From the NCBI GenBank assembly GCA_016630955.3, contig CM049985.1:1302001-1366000 (forward strand): 64,000 nt of DNA, read 5' to 3'. The DNA comes from Didymella arachidicola (Eukaryota; Ascomycota; Dothideomycetes; Pleosporales; Didymellaceae). The translations under genes were made by a program, and so were the position numbers. The notes beneath the pieces are model-generated. The model worked only from the letters and a program-made list of their open reading frames with translations, was not told where the DNA came from and searched no databases. This document shows, one piece after another, positions 54,073-64,000 of this stretch (position 1 is the first letter of the stretch; every line of letters begins with the position of its first letter).

Positions 54073-54741
54073 TGTGGCTTCGAGGAGCTTAGGAGCCCAG
54101 GATTGGAATTGGCGCTACAGGAGAATTGTTAAGGAGTGGAAGAATCCATGGGTGGAGAATGCCGTTCCGAGCGCTGCAGGACGTGAATGATGCGCTCTGA
54201 GATGTTTTGGTGTGGAGCTTCATTTCGCCGAGCCATGCGGCTCCACCATCGAGGTGCTCGAACGCGGGAATGGCCGAACGCGGCTGAACATGGCTGGCTG
54301 CACGAGGCGCAACGCGAGTCTAAACCTGGGTTTGGCCTACAAATGAAGTCCAGGAAGTTTCGAAGGGCGCAACATCAAATCATGAAGCGGCGCATATTAA
54401 TTGTTCTTGTCAAGAATTGCATTTGCTCTCTTGCTGCACAACTACAGACGCTCGAGAGATGGGCGTATCATACATTAGAAATAACAGTTATGTAGGAGGA
54501 CATAACCTCAGCGAAGCGCTGGCCAGACATGATGGGTATACAGGGCCAGTCAACTCCAAGAAATTTACAAGTGGCTCAATGCCATGCCTCGCCTTCCAGA
54601 CAGGTGTGGCACAGGCTAGAAACAGACAATCAGCGTACTTCTTGCCGTCATCAAAGTAGGTCGTAGCCAAGTGGCTCAAAGTCCCATGGTGCCGGACTCG
54701 TTGCTGCAGTCGGTCGGGTGTTGATGAAAACAGCGCAGAGC
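54073..54741. other. Intergenic, promoter of GPI13 / 3' flank
   Basis: About 0.67 kb. No gene seen. Confidence 0.5.
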
Positions 54742-55272
54742 TTAGGCGTACTCCTTGTTGTCCTTCTCCTTCAATCCGCCAATACGGTCGAGGTCAAGCG
54801 AATCGAAGCGGTCTGAGGAGTCACGTTGGTAAGGGGGCAGGTCATCGTTGACAGGCTCTAACCCGACGCTGTGCTCGCCGACGCGGACAACGACGACACG
54901 GCCAGACTGGCATTTGCCAGACTCGTCGACCTCGTCAGGGAACGTGATGCGGATCTCGGGTACCGGGCTGGTGGGCGAGCTTGCGGCGCTATTCATGAGG
55001 TCTTGCTTCTCAGAATAGACGATGACGGACTCGCGACCCTTGCCGGGCATGGTGATAGTAAGTCGGCGACCTGATTGTCTCTTTTCGTAGAGAGGCAGCT
55101 GCTGCTCGGCCTGTTTCCTTGCACGGCGCACGTTGCGAAGCCAGATAAGTGCGCCCATGAGGACCAGGGCAAGGACGACAAGGATAGCAAGTGTGCTGAG
55201 GAGTGCAACAGTTAAGTTATTCGAACCGTCTCCCTCCTCGGAGCGCGTAGCGAGGTTCTTAATGTTCATCAT
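54742..55272 (-). CDS. Conserved-looking single-pass membrane protein, function unknown
   Basis: 176 aa, single exon, two adjacent start Mets (55272, 55269). One membrane segment (VALLSTLAILVVLALVLMGA) follows a short N-terminus with an N-glycosylation sequon (NNLT). The cytosolic part is basic near the membrane (RNVRRARKQAEQQLPLYEKR), then rich in strands (ESVIVYSEKQ, PEIRITFPDEVD, GRVVVVRVGEHSVGLEPV). A Pro-Pro-Tyr (LPPYQ) motif near residue 150 could bind WW domains, as in adaptors of Nedd4/Rsp5 ligases. That is an inference; the family is not identified. Confidence 0.7.
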   Translation of the reverse strand: MMNIKNLATRSEEGDGSNNLTVALLSTLAILVVLALVLMGALIWLRNVRRARKQAEQQLPLYEKRQSGRRLTITMPGKGRESVIVYSEKQDLMNSAASSPTSPVPEIRITFPDEVDESGKCQSGRVVVVRVGEHSVGLEPVNDDLPPYQRDSSDRFDSLDLDRIGGLKEKDNKEYA

Positions 55273-56513
55273 GGTGGGTGGTTGGCGGTGATAGTATAGT
55301 CGTTATGGCGTTTAGATGGCGTTCAAGATGATGCGATTGTGCAGTAGCGACTAGAGTTTATGGTCGTATTCGCTGTTTCCATGTTAGCAATGCTCGTATA
55401 CTCCGCAAACACTGCCAAAGCTAATCGCTCGTGTGTTGTTCTAGTGTGCGGCTTGGCGGATTGTCTCCAGCTGAAACTGGGGAGAGCGGGAACCCACCTA
55501 AAGAAGCGCTGTCGTCACCGGAGATATAAGGTAGGGAACGAGAGACACAAGGTCGAATGAATGTACGCAAATACTGCAGAAAGAGTGATGCAGTACCGCA
55601 AGGGAAGGTTGTTGTCAGTGGGCAGGACCGTGAGAGGAGCAAGGAGGTCGACAAGTTGAGAGGGCAAGGCGGTCTTTAGTTTTGTTTGGCGAAGGGCAAA
55701 CAGCCTTGTTCACCGTCAACGCAGACAATAGTGGGGCACAGCGCGTTACACTAACTCAAAAGACCCTGGAAGCGCCGCGCTAAGAGCAGGACGTAATTAA
55801 TGACGGCAGAGTCTGGCCAGTCGTGCCGTCCAAGGATGTCGACGCGCTGAGGCTGTCCAACTGTTGCGCAAGGAGGATATCCAATGAAATTTTCGATATC
55901 GTGTGCATGATCTCCTTTTTGTGTAGGATCGAGTACGGGGTTGTGAACGGCCAGCGAACGTCGGCCTTCTAGACGACCAAGCGAGGATAAGTGCAAGGGG
56001 TACGACGAGATAGTACCTGACTAGTGGACCAAATTAGAATGTCTGGATCAACAGTCGTCACGCAGCAGCAAAACATCCAGGTGCGTCCGCCGCTTTTTAA
56101 GTTTTCAAAAGCACTGCGCTCGGCGCCTCTCGCTGCCTCTCTGCCTGACGAGACACTCCACGTCTGGTCTCAGCTGCGATGGGTGAGATCGCGGGGAAAT
56201 GACAGCCGCGACGGCTGAGACGAACGGCGCGCGTGGACACGGGAACTGTCAGGATGATGCTGAACAATGGCCAGCAGTGCGCGTTGAGACAGCAACATGG
56301 AATGCACTGGACGTGGAATCCTCGCTTGCTATTGTGAAAACTGACGAGGGCACGCAACGCCACGTGCCAGCCCATTGTGAGGCCCGAGGTATGTCGTCAA
56401 ACAAACAACGCTCCTCAATGTCTGACCTGGCAGATCCTTGCAAATGTCTTTTGGCTGTCAGGATCGGAGGCCTTCGAGGTGCGATGGCTCCGCGGATACA
56501 GGCACGCGTGCCA

Positions 56514-56549
56514 CTTGGACCTCTGAACGTCCTTGGACCTCTGAACGTC
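56514..56549. repeat. 18-bp perfect tandem duplication
   Basis: CTTGGACCTCTGAACGTC occurs at 56514-56531 and again at 56532-56549, base for base. Non-coding; function unknown. Confidence 0.9.
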
Positions 56550-57960
56550 CCACTGTTCACTTCAAGGCCTTGATCCCCGGAGACTGTCAAACGTCTACCA
56601 CGCTTGGCAGTACCCTGAGACGCTGCAGCGTTTGATGCCTTAATGCTCCAGGGCTCACGATAGCCAAGCCGGTGGTCAAAATACGTTATGTGACAACTGA
56701 GCTCCTGAGGCTGTTACACTTTCTTGAAGGCTCCACACGCCGACTGAAAGGCCAAAAAAGCTCACGTGCCTTCGAATGCGCTCTGCATGCACTTGTTGGC
56801 TGTACCACCACGACGTCCCGATCAAGGTGTCAGAGAAAGCGGTGAAGCTGCAGTCATTGCGTCTGTTAGGACTGAAAAGCTGAAAGGAACGCAGATCGCT
56901 GGGAGGTGAGGCAGATTGATCCTGAATCTCCCGGTGAAGAAGCAGGTGAATTGGAGGCAGCGACCTGGTTTGCATGCAATGGCGCCAGCGCAGCACATGT
57001 GTGAGCACAAAGGTGGAGTCAAGATCCGCGAGAGCCGGGCCGCAGCCTCGTAGGGACTGGAGAGTCTCTCGACGCTGCAAGCAGATTCGTAATTGCAGGA
57101 TTTAGATCCAAGGCGCAGTGGAGTCGTGAAGGGCACCCATGTGACGCGCAACGATGGCATTTCTCGACCAGGCGCAGTCGCCATTGTGTGACGTACTCTT
57201 TGAGGTGAGGACAGCAGCTCGGGTGTGATGGACAATGGGGAGGACAACGCTGATGGTGTTCGGAGGCTGCATTAGGCAAGCCAGTGGCAGCCACACTCGA
57301 GTGAGGGCCGTTGCAGCGCCGGTCGGCGCCCGTTGGCTGGCTCTCCCACGCAAGCATCCGCGCAGCTTGTCCAAGAGGCAGAGCTGGCAGAGCTAGCAGA
57401 GCTTGGGCGCAGAGGAGGGGCCAGGCAGGTGTGAAGAGGTTCGGCACGGCAGCAGGGCGGTCGTGAAACACACCTCAGGCTGTAGATACATAATCCGGCA
57501 CTGTTCCCTTCCATGTCAGGGCCGACGTCTTGTCTCATCTCATCTTGTCTCTGTCTGCCACATCAGATTGATCGCCGCCGCAGTCGATCCCTGACTCGCC
57601 CTTTGCACACGCGAGCGCCGCACAGCGCCTCCCGAGGACGACACGGATCGTGTGCGCCCCGCGACGCCCTGCCATCTCCATTGCTATTGCAGCGCGCTCG
57701 GTCTGCAGGCAAGGTTGCAGCACGGAGCTGCGACGTTGGCAGCGAAGTCTGCCTGGTTGACAGGCGGAAGCACTGGAAAGGCAACCTGAAACTTAGCGCC
57801 TCTTTCCCCAGCGGACGCTTGTCGTAGTTGCCGATCCTCTTCGCCTCAGGCTGGGCCTTTGCGACATTGTTCACAAGGCGCTGCAGTCCCCTTCTCTGCG
57901 CAGGCAAACGTCGAGTCCTCGCTCTCCACCCTCTGCGCACACGTGCAGCCCGTCACCAAT

Positions 57961-57998
57961 CCTCGCCAGGTCTCGCCAGTCCTCGCCAGTCCTCGCCG
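57961..57998. repeat. 10-bp tandem array
   Basis: About four copies of a CCTCGCCAGT-like unit lie in the C-rich leader region upstream of PUF3. Confidence 0.8.
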
Positions 57999-58608
57999 CC
58001 CAGCTTGCCCCCGGCCTGCCCTACCTATTCTTCCTCCCTCGCCCGCGCGCTGCCCAGCTCTGCGCCCGCCATACAAACGACCCCACGGCTCGCATTCCGC
58101 GAATCTTGAGCCCGTCGCCCTTGCGTTGCGTCCCCGCTGGCGTGGCTTCCGTGTCGACAGAACCCTGATGCGTTCCCCGCCTGGCGCGCAGCACCATCCA
58201 TTCGAGTCTAGCATGCTCTGCCGTTGAGGCTGCTTCCCACCTTACACAGACCCAAGGGCGTGAGCGGACCTGCACATATCTACCCGCGCTCCCTCGCCCA
58301 CCGGACACCCAGGCGGCACCACCTCCCTTCGCTTCCCGCCGTCTCCCGTCCGCTGTACACACCTTCTTCGTATATTGTCTTCTTACCCTCGCTGCATCCA
58401 TTGCCCTGGGACTGTGAGTCGCGTGCACAACACCGCAAATCCGCCGCACCCAGTGCTGATGCCTGCCTCTAGTCCAGCTTACCACCACCACCGCCGCCAT
58501 ACATCAGCCGCCTCCGCGCTGCTGAGCCCTGAAATACTCTGCCGCGCCGAATCATCGCAGCCCTCCAACCACGTCGCCCGCCGCACTTTTACAATCGCCA
58601 GCGGCAAC

Positions 58609-61475
58609 ATGGCCACTATGGCAGGTAGGGTGTGTATGGGCTGGCCCACACTACTAAACACGTGCGCTGACCCGTTGCTCGCAGACGAGAAATCGCGAAT
58701 TCGCAGGTGGCATATCACTCAACAACGCAGATAACGAACACGGAACCTACACTTGGGGCAACAGCATCTGGAACTCCAAGCCTACTCGGTCTGGCTTCGG
58801 CTCGACACCTCGAGATGGATCACGAACCAGAGGTATGCTCGAGCTGCACTATTGTAGACCTGGTATGTGAGCTGAGTGGAGTGCTGACCTGATAGCAGAC
58901 AGCAATGCCCTTCCAGGTGCCACCGCCGACATCGCTGAGGGCAAGACGGGCTTGAACTCTCTCGTCTCGTCTTCCGAGTCCAATTGGAGGAGCCGTCCTC
59001 TCCCATCGACTCAGTCGCCCTGGGCAAATAATGCCCACGATAGAAACCCTGGCGTGTCACCCGCGAGAACACGCTCACTTGCACAGGACCAGAACACAAC
59101 GCAATTTGGCGAGAAATCATCCTCACTCTTCTCGGTCTCACGAACTGGATCAGTCAACCATGGACAGGGAACGAGGGCTTTGAAGCCGTTGCTCGATCCC
59201 ACCTCCAACAATTTCACCTCGCGCAACATCGATACGCTGAGCAATGGTTTCTCCAACTTTGGCCTTGGTTCAGCTGACCTCAGCCCGCAGCGAGCTGATA
59301 ATGTCTACACCACCTGGCCAGATGCTGCCGTCCACTCACCTATCGATGATCGCCGAAGTGTTACGGGCTCAGACCAATACGGCACGGCCAGCGATGCACC
59401 TTCACGAAGCGGCAGTCTGCCATCTTCAAGACATGGAGCAGAGGGTCTTAACCCCTACGCCGACTCATTCGCTCGGTTCAACCAGCCAGCGGCACGTCAG
59501 GGTCAATCCTTGTCCTACATCAACTCGCGTCCCTTCCAGGAGCGTAATGGCTCCATTCACAGCGAGTCGCTGCAGCTGCAGGAACAAGAGCCCCGTCTCG
59601 GCGCACAACACAGGTCTTCGTTCAGCATCAACGCGTTTACGTCTGCTTTGAGCGACCCTCGCGAGTATGTCGACGCACAGGTGCCCTTCCAAGCCGACGC
59701 CCCGGGCTCCCGCGGCAACGGCGCCATGACACCTGAGAGCTTCACCAACGGCCAGGTCAACGACTTCAACGTGCAATTTCGATCGGTCACATACGATACT
59801 CGCAGCGCACCAAACGGTAACACTACAATCAAGCAGAGCCCGTTCTATTCGCAAACTCACACTCCCCCTGTACATGACTACCTCAACCCTACTTATCGCG
59901 GGGATCAGGGACTGAACCACCCGAACAACATCGCTCTTGTGCAGAACAAGCTGGCCGGCTATCAGATCCAGCAGGAGCGACGTAATGTTGCACCTCAGCA
60001 GTACTATCAGCAGTATCAACACATGCTGCCGATGAGTCAGTTGCGCAATCCTCAGGCGTATCAATACGCCATGCCTAACGGTATGCCAATGACTGCGCTG
60101 CCACCACACATGACCATGGTCCAGATGGCACCCATGATGCCGGTGCTGGAAGCACCCCGAGGTCCTCGCATGCAACAGACTGCGGATAACATCGGCGCTA
60201 TGAGTCTTGTGCTAGATTCATTCAAAAAAGAGAGCAAGCAGAACAAGCGCTGGGAGCTGACTGATATCTACGAGAATGTGGTTGAGTTTGCCGGAGATCA
60301 ACACGGATCCCGGTTCATCCAGCAAAAGCTTGAAACTGCCAACAGCGAGGTCAAGGACCGTATCTTCCGCGAACTCGAAAAGAATGCATTACAGCTTATG
60401 CAAGACGTCTTTGGAAACTACGTCATCCAGAAATTCTTCGAACACGGCGATCAGGTTCAGAAGCGCGTCCTTGCTGCGAAGATGAAGGGCCATGTCTTCG
60501 CGCTGTCCAACCAAATGTACGCCTGCCGAGTCGTGCAAAAGGCGCTCGAGCATGTTCTTGTAGACCAGCAAGCTGAAATGGTCAAAGAGCTGGAGAAAGA
60601 TGTGCTCAAGACTGTGAAGGATCAGAATGGCAATCACGTCATTCAGAGGGTCGTTGAGCGTGTTCCAATTGAGTACATCCAACCCATCGTGGATTCTTTC
60701 CGGGGACAGATCGATAACTTGTCGACCAACTCTTACGGCTGCCGTGTCATCCAACGGTTGGTCGAGAAGATCCCAGAGCCCCAGCGCAGATTCATCCTTG
60801 TCGAGTTACATGCAGCCGGTCCGAAGCTCATTACGGATTCCTACGGCAACTACGTCGTCCAGCATGTCATTGAGCACGGCCTACCTGAAGATCGCGCAAA
60901 GATGATTGCGTTAATCAGAAACCAGTTCCTCATGTTCAGCAAACACAAGTTCGCTAGCAATGTTGTTGAGCGCTGTCTGGTCTGCGGGTCTGAGGCCGAA
61001 CGTCGCGATCTCGTCTCGACTGTGATCACGAAGAACGAACGCGGCGAGAACAGTCTGCTGAGTCTTCTCAAAGATGGCTACGGCAACTATGTGGTTCAAA
61101 AAATGCTCGAGACTCTCACACGCCCTGACTACGAGATTTTCGTTGATGCGCTCAAGCCTGAATTGGAGAAGGCGAAGAAGATCATCTCTGGCAAGCAGAT
61201 CCAATCGGTAAGCTCTCGTTTAGTTCAAATTGCACATCATGCTGACTTTTACGAAGGTTGAAAGGAAAATGAACCGATTTGATCGCGCCGACTCTCCCAC
61301 AGAAACTCGCGACGACTTGCCACCAACACCCGGTCTTTCGAGCTCAGCACAGTCTCCGCAGAGCAGCACGGTTCCCTCCACTTCTGCGTCGACCATCGAC
61401 GAACCTGTACATATCGCGCCGTCAACTTCGAAACCCCTACCTTCTATCACCGAGGGTGTTAAGATCGAGGACTAG
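58609..61475 (+). CDS. PUF3: Pumilio-family RNA-binding protein, Puf3 type
   Basis: Cytoplasmic mRNA-binding regulator; yeast Puf3 controls nuclear-encoded mitochondrial mRNAs. Four exons: 58609-58629, 58685-58832, 58899-61207 and 61257-61475, about 898 aa. The first exon is seven codons (MATMAGR) with a GTGTGT donor. The N-terminal ~490 residues are Ser/Asn/Gln/Pro-rich and disordered. The C-terminal Pumilio domain (about 500-825) has eight repeats with base-contact triplets S-R-Q, N-Y-Q, C-R-Q, N-H-Q, C-R-Q, N-Y-Q, S-N-E and N-Y-Q, the pattern for UGUANAUA. Exon 4 gives the conserved end (VERKMNRFDRADSP) and a Ser/Thr-rich tail. Confidence 0.93.
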
Positions 61476-62440
61476 ACCTCCTAGACGACCTCACGCCATT
61501 TTCATGTTCACACGCACGCTACTCTTCACTTCCATTGCTCCATGCATCAGTATGGGGCAGGTCGGCATGTTTTACTGTTTATATATCATACTTCTTGCAC
61601 TTCTGTCAGATACACGTCGCATTAGTCAACGAGCAACGGCGATCCGGGATATTGCGTGGTTGCGCGGCTTTCATATGAGCATCGGGTATTGCACCAAAAG
61701 ATAAAAGATGGGTTCACGGCCGATATATCGTAATGGAGTGCCTTGACATCATATATGCACGATGGAGTTATTGGGCGCGTGTAATCGGATGCGCCTATGT
61801 GGTCTATAGATGTAAGTGGAGGAAGACAGTAGCAAGTAGATGATTGTGAAAATGGGAGGGAATGTAATGAAATCGTGTTATTGAGTCAGGTCGCAGCCAG
61901 GCTGTTGCATACATCACGTTCTGTGCGCTCGTTCTCATTTCCCTCCTTTTTCGAGTCCCGGGTCTGGGGGTACTCACAACACATATAGTGGACGAAGCGT
62001 CGAAGGTCCCGGCCTTGAATATTGCAGGAACAATTGCTGATACGACTTCACGCAGGCGTGCTTGTCGTGACTGCGAACCCCACCTTCCTCCGGGTCCCAA
62101 TGCAAGTAGCAGCAGGTCCACCTGGGCTCGCACGTCTGGGGTCGATGACATGTTTAGGGCATGCTATTGAAAGTATGTCACTTAAGCGCAGCGTGTCCAC
62201 ATGGTATGCCCGCAATATAGTATTAGAATGACAAAGTGTTAGGCTTGACATGCTGTCAGAATCCTCCTCTCTCACGACTTACGACTCACGGAAGGAGCAG
62301 GTAACTGCCTGCCTTTACGACACCCGACTCCTATGTAACTCCTATAGTATGCAGGCAGGCAGAGGGTGCTCCTATAGTAATGTAAGCGTGCTGCACCTTT
62401 CTATCTATGTTGCAGCCTTCTTGCGTACACTGTTATCCTG
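61476..62440. other. PUF3 3' flank and intergenic, no gene seen
   Basis: About 0.96 kb. A repeated CTCCTATAGTA motif is near 62338 and 62370. No coding sequence. Confidence 0.5.
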
Positions 62441-62600
62441 CTACAGCCTTAGTAAGTAATGCTAAGAGGTAGGATACGCTATCTTAGTTACACTAGAGCA
62501 CTTATAATAGAAGGATAGATTATGATACAACATTACCTATAACAGGGCTACGTTAGTCTATTACAGTCTAATAGCATAATAGCAGCAAATCAGCTATGTG
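62441..62600. other. AT-rich, TpA-dense relic (RIP-like composition)
   Basis: This stretch is far richer in A+T and in TA dinucleotides than the surrounding GC-rich sequence, with stops in all frames. Such islands in filamentous ascomycetes usually mark repeats mutated by RIP. No element can be identified. Confidence 0.45.
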
Positions 62601-62812
62601 ACACTATATCCTAGGCCAATTAATGACCTTGAGGTGCGCGCTACGGCATGCATTGCCTTCGACCGGTCAGCCCACTTGAGACTTAGCGCACGTGGTGGGC
62701 GATGCAGACAGACAAGGCTGCATATTGGGTCGTGGCAGTGCTGAAGCACGCAGCCTTCAAAGCTTTTACCCTGAGTTTTCAACTGCCTCTTTGCAACTAT
62801 TCACAAGCAGAT

Positions 62813-63968
62813 ATGATCGGTCGAGCTCCTGCTGATGACGAGGAACGACAGCTCGGCAGCAAGGACGCCAGACGTAACGGCATAGACGCTGACCGGCTGA
62901 CACTACTATCAACCTCAATTCCTCAGTCATCCGCCGCAAAATCCGTGCCCAATTGTAATGTACCGACGCATTCTTTGTTTCTGTGCGTTCGCGGCAAACG
63001 ACAGACACGGTTTGCGATTCGCATTCAATGTTACCGACCTAAATTTAAGAAGCGGACGATTAAAATAAAGAGCAAGAAAACTGAAGAGCGGCCTGAATCA
63101 ATTCCTGAGTGGAAGAGCGGCCACTTCGAATCCGATTCCGAGATTACGGAGAAACTGGTTGCAGCTTGCTACCAATTCCACGGGCACGGGAAGAAGTACA
63201 TTCCCTTCTACGGAATCAAAAATGTGCAAGAGATTGAGGTGATTAGCTCCAATTCCAAGGCTTTCTAACAGCACTAACCAATTCACAGTTCGCAATCACC
63301 TTTCCAACCGACGACTCCAATCGATTTCAAGTCCATGTACGATCACTCAACTATGAGAGTATCAAAAAGAATGTGAGAAAACTATCGACCGATACCGTGC
63401 TCAACAAATATGCTCAGACCGTTGTCACACGAGGTCATGTCCCCAACGCTATGATTGCAACACGTTCGGGGATCCGGAGCGCTGCATAACATACGAGCTT
63501 AAAGAAGCTCACCGCATCAAAAACAGGCTCCTAGTATTGCACGTATTGCGCTATTGTGCCCTGAATCCCGCTCAGGCGGAGTGTGTCCATGCGGTCAATT
63601 CAACCCTCGACGACATGGCTCTGGCAAAAGGCCCGATCATGCATAATAGGTAAGTCGTGGAAGCCATTGGCCAGACCACACCACTGATCCACTAACTCAT
63701 GTCCAGATACCTCAATCGTCTGATCGGAAAGGTGCAATCAGAAGACGCAGGAGACATGAGACTTCTTCCAGCACGCGAGATAGTGTTAGGCTGGCAGACC
63801 GACCGGATGATCGAAGAGGTGCCAACTAACATAGTCATGACGTGGTTCGTTCTGGCTTCGATCTGGATGGTGGTGGTTGTGGGCGGTTTGGCAGGGAATT
63901 GGAACCTCTGGGTTGCTGTGGGACAATTGCTCATAGCGACACTGGCTATGTTTCTGATTTGGCTGTAG
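62813..63968 (+). CDS. Unknown membrane-anchored protein with a frame break in an A-run
   Basis: Exons by splice signals: 62813-63238, 63289-63649 and 63707-63968, with GTGATT and GTAAGT donors and CTAACC/CTAACT branch sites. Exon 2 begins in one frame and must continue in another from about 63366 for a sensible product (text such as CSDRCHTRSCPQRYDCNTFG, then ALNPAQAECVHAV). The shift is explained by one A missing from the AAAAA run near 63364-63368. With that base the protein would be about 349 aa, with a Lys-rich N-terminal region, a Cys-rich middle and two C-terminal membrane segments (IVMTWFVLASIWMVVVVGGL and VAVGQLLIATLAMFLIWL). Family unknown. An upstream in-frame ATG at 62702 is possible. 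Confidence 0.55.
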
Positions 63969-64000
63969 TGATGCTGGCTCGGTTAAATAGAAAGGTGCTT

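Larger units (their letters stand above)
55273..58608. other. 3.3-kb gene-free region upstream of PUF3 with short repeats
   Basis: No supported gene on either strand; open frames come from high GC and lack motifs. The stretch from about 57500 to 58600 is C/T-rich and probably the PUF3 promoter and long 5' UTR. Repeats are listed separately. Confidence 0.55.

Noticed and set aside
1..64000. tRNA or rRNA genes
   Set aside because: I scanned by eye for B-box-like GGTTCGAATCC and its reverse complement and found no clover-leaf context. A tRNAscan run would be needed to be certain.

Overview
The window is nuclear DNA of a filamentous ascomycete (Pezizomycotina; Dothideomycetes is my best guess, from gene style only). 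Genes are compact, with short 45-70 nt GT-AG introns, CTAAC/CTGAC branch sites, and typical Pezizomycotina housekeeping proteins. I see no rRNA, tRNA or CRISPR array, and no bacterial or viral gene.

Layout. 0-14 kb: a GPI-anchored aspartyl protease (-), RFC4 (+), a decayed HET-domain gene, an F-box gene with a frameshift (-), a methyltransferase (+), a secreted LicD/Mnn4-like protein (-) and the AAA+ ATPase RVB2 (-), separated by long gene-free stretches. 14-25 kb: a very long coiled-coil protein whose 5' end is unresolved, a small inverted-repeat relic, an F-box/LRR pseudogene with three in-frame stops, and a Gln-rich cohesin loader (SCC4/MAU2 type). 25-40 kb is dense and almost all housekeeping: an alpha/beta hydrolase, LOC1, VPS68, VPS55, PRE5, ATP15, MAK10, a CENP-W-like histone-fold protein, QCR2 and RPC82. 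40-55 kb: a membrane glycoprotein-like protein, a UBL-WLM metalloprotease, several proteins I cannot identify, and GPI13. 55-64 kb: a 3.3-kb gene-free stretch, a PUF3-type Pumilio protein, an AT-rich relic, and a membrane-anchored unknown whose frame is broken at an A-run.

How genes relate. VPS68 and VPS55, whose yeast products form one endosomal complex, lie tail to tail. LOC1/VPS68, VPS55/PRE5 and QCR2/RPC82 share short divergent promoters. The PUF3 repeats carry base-contact residues predicting UGUANAUA, and the QCR2 mRNA has UGUAAAUA across its stop codon. Exon structures given here were spliced by hand by matching frames and splice signals; several differ from the longest ORF (protease, RVB2, GPI13, RPC82, PUF3, LOC1, VPS55, QCR2, MAK10).

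The main pattern is uneven decay. The core housekeeping genes read through cleanly, while five lineage-specific genes have stops or frameshifts. I found no clearly new multi-gene system.
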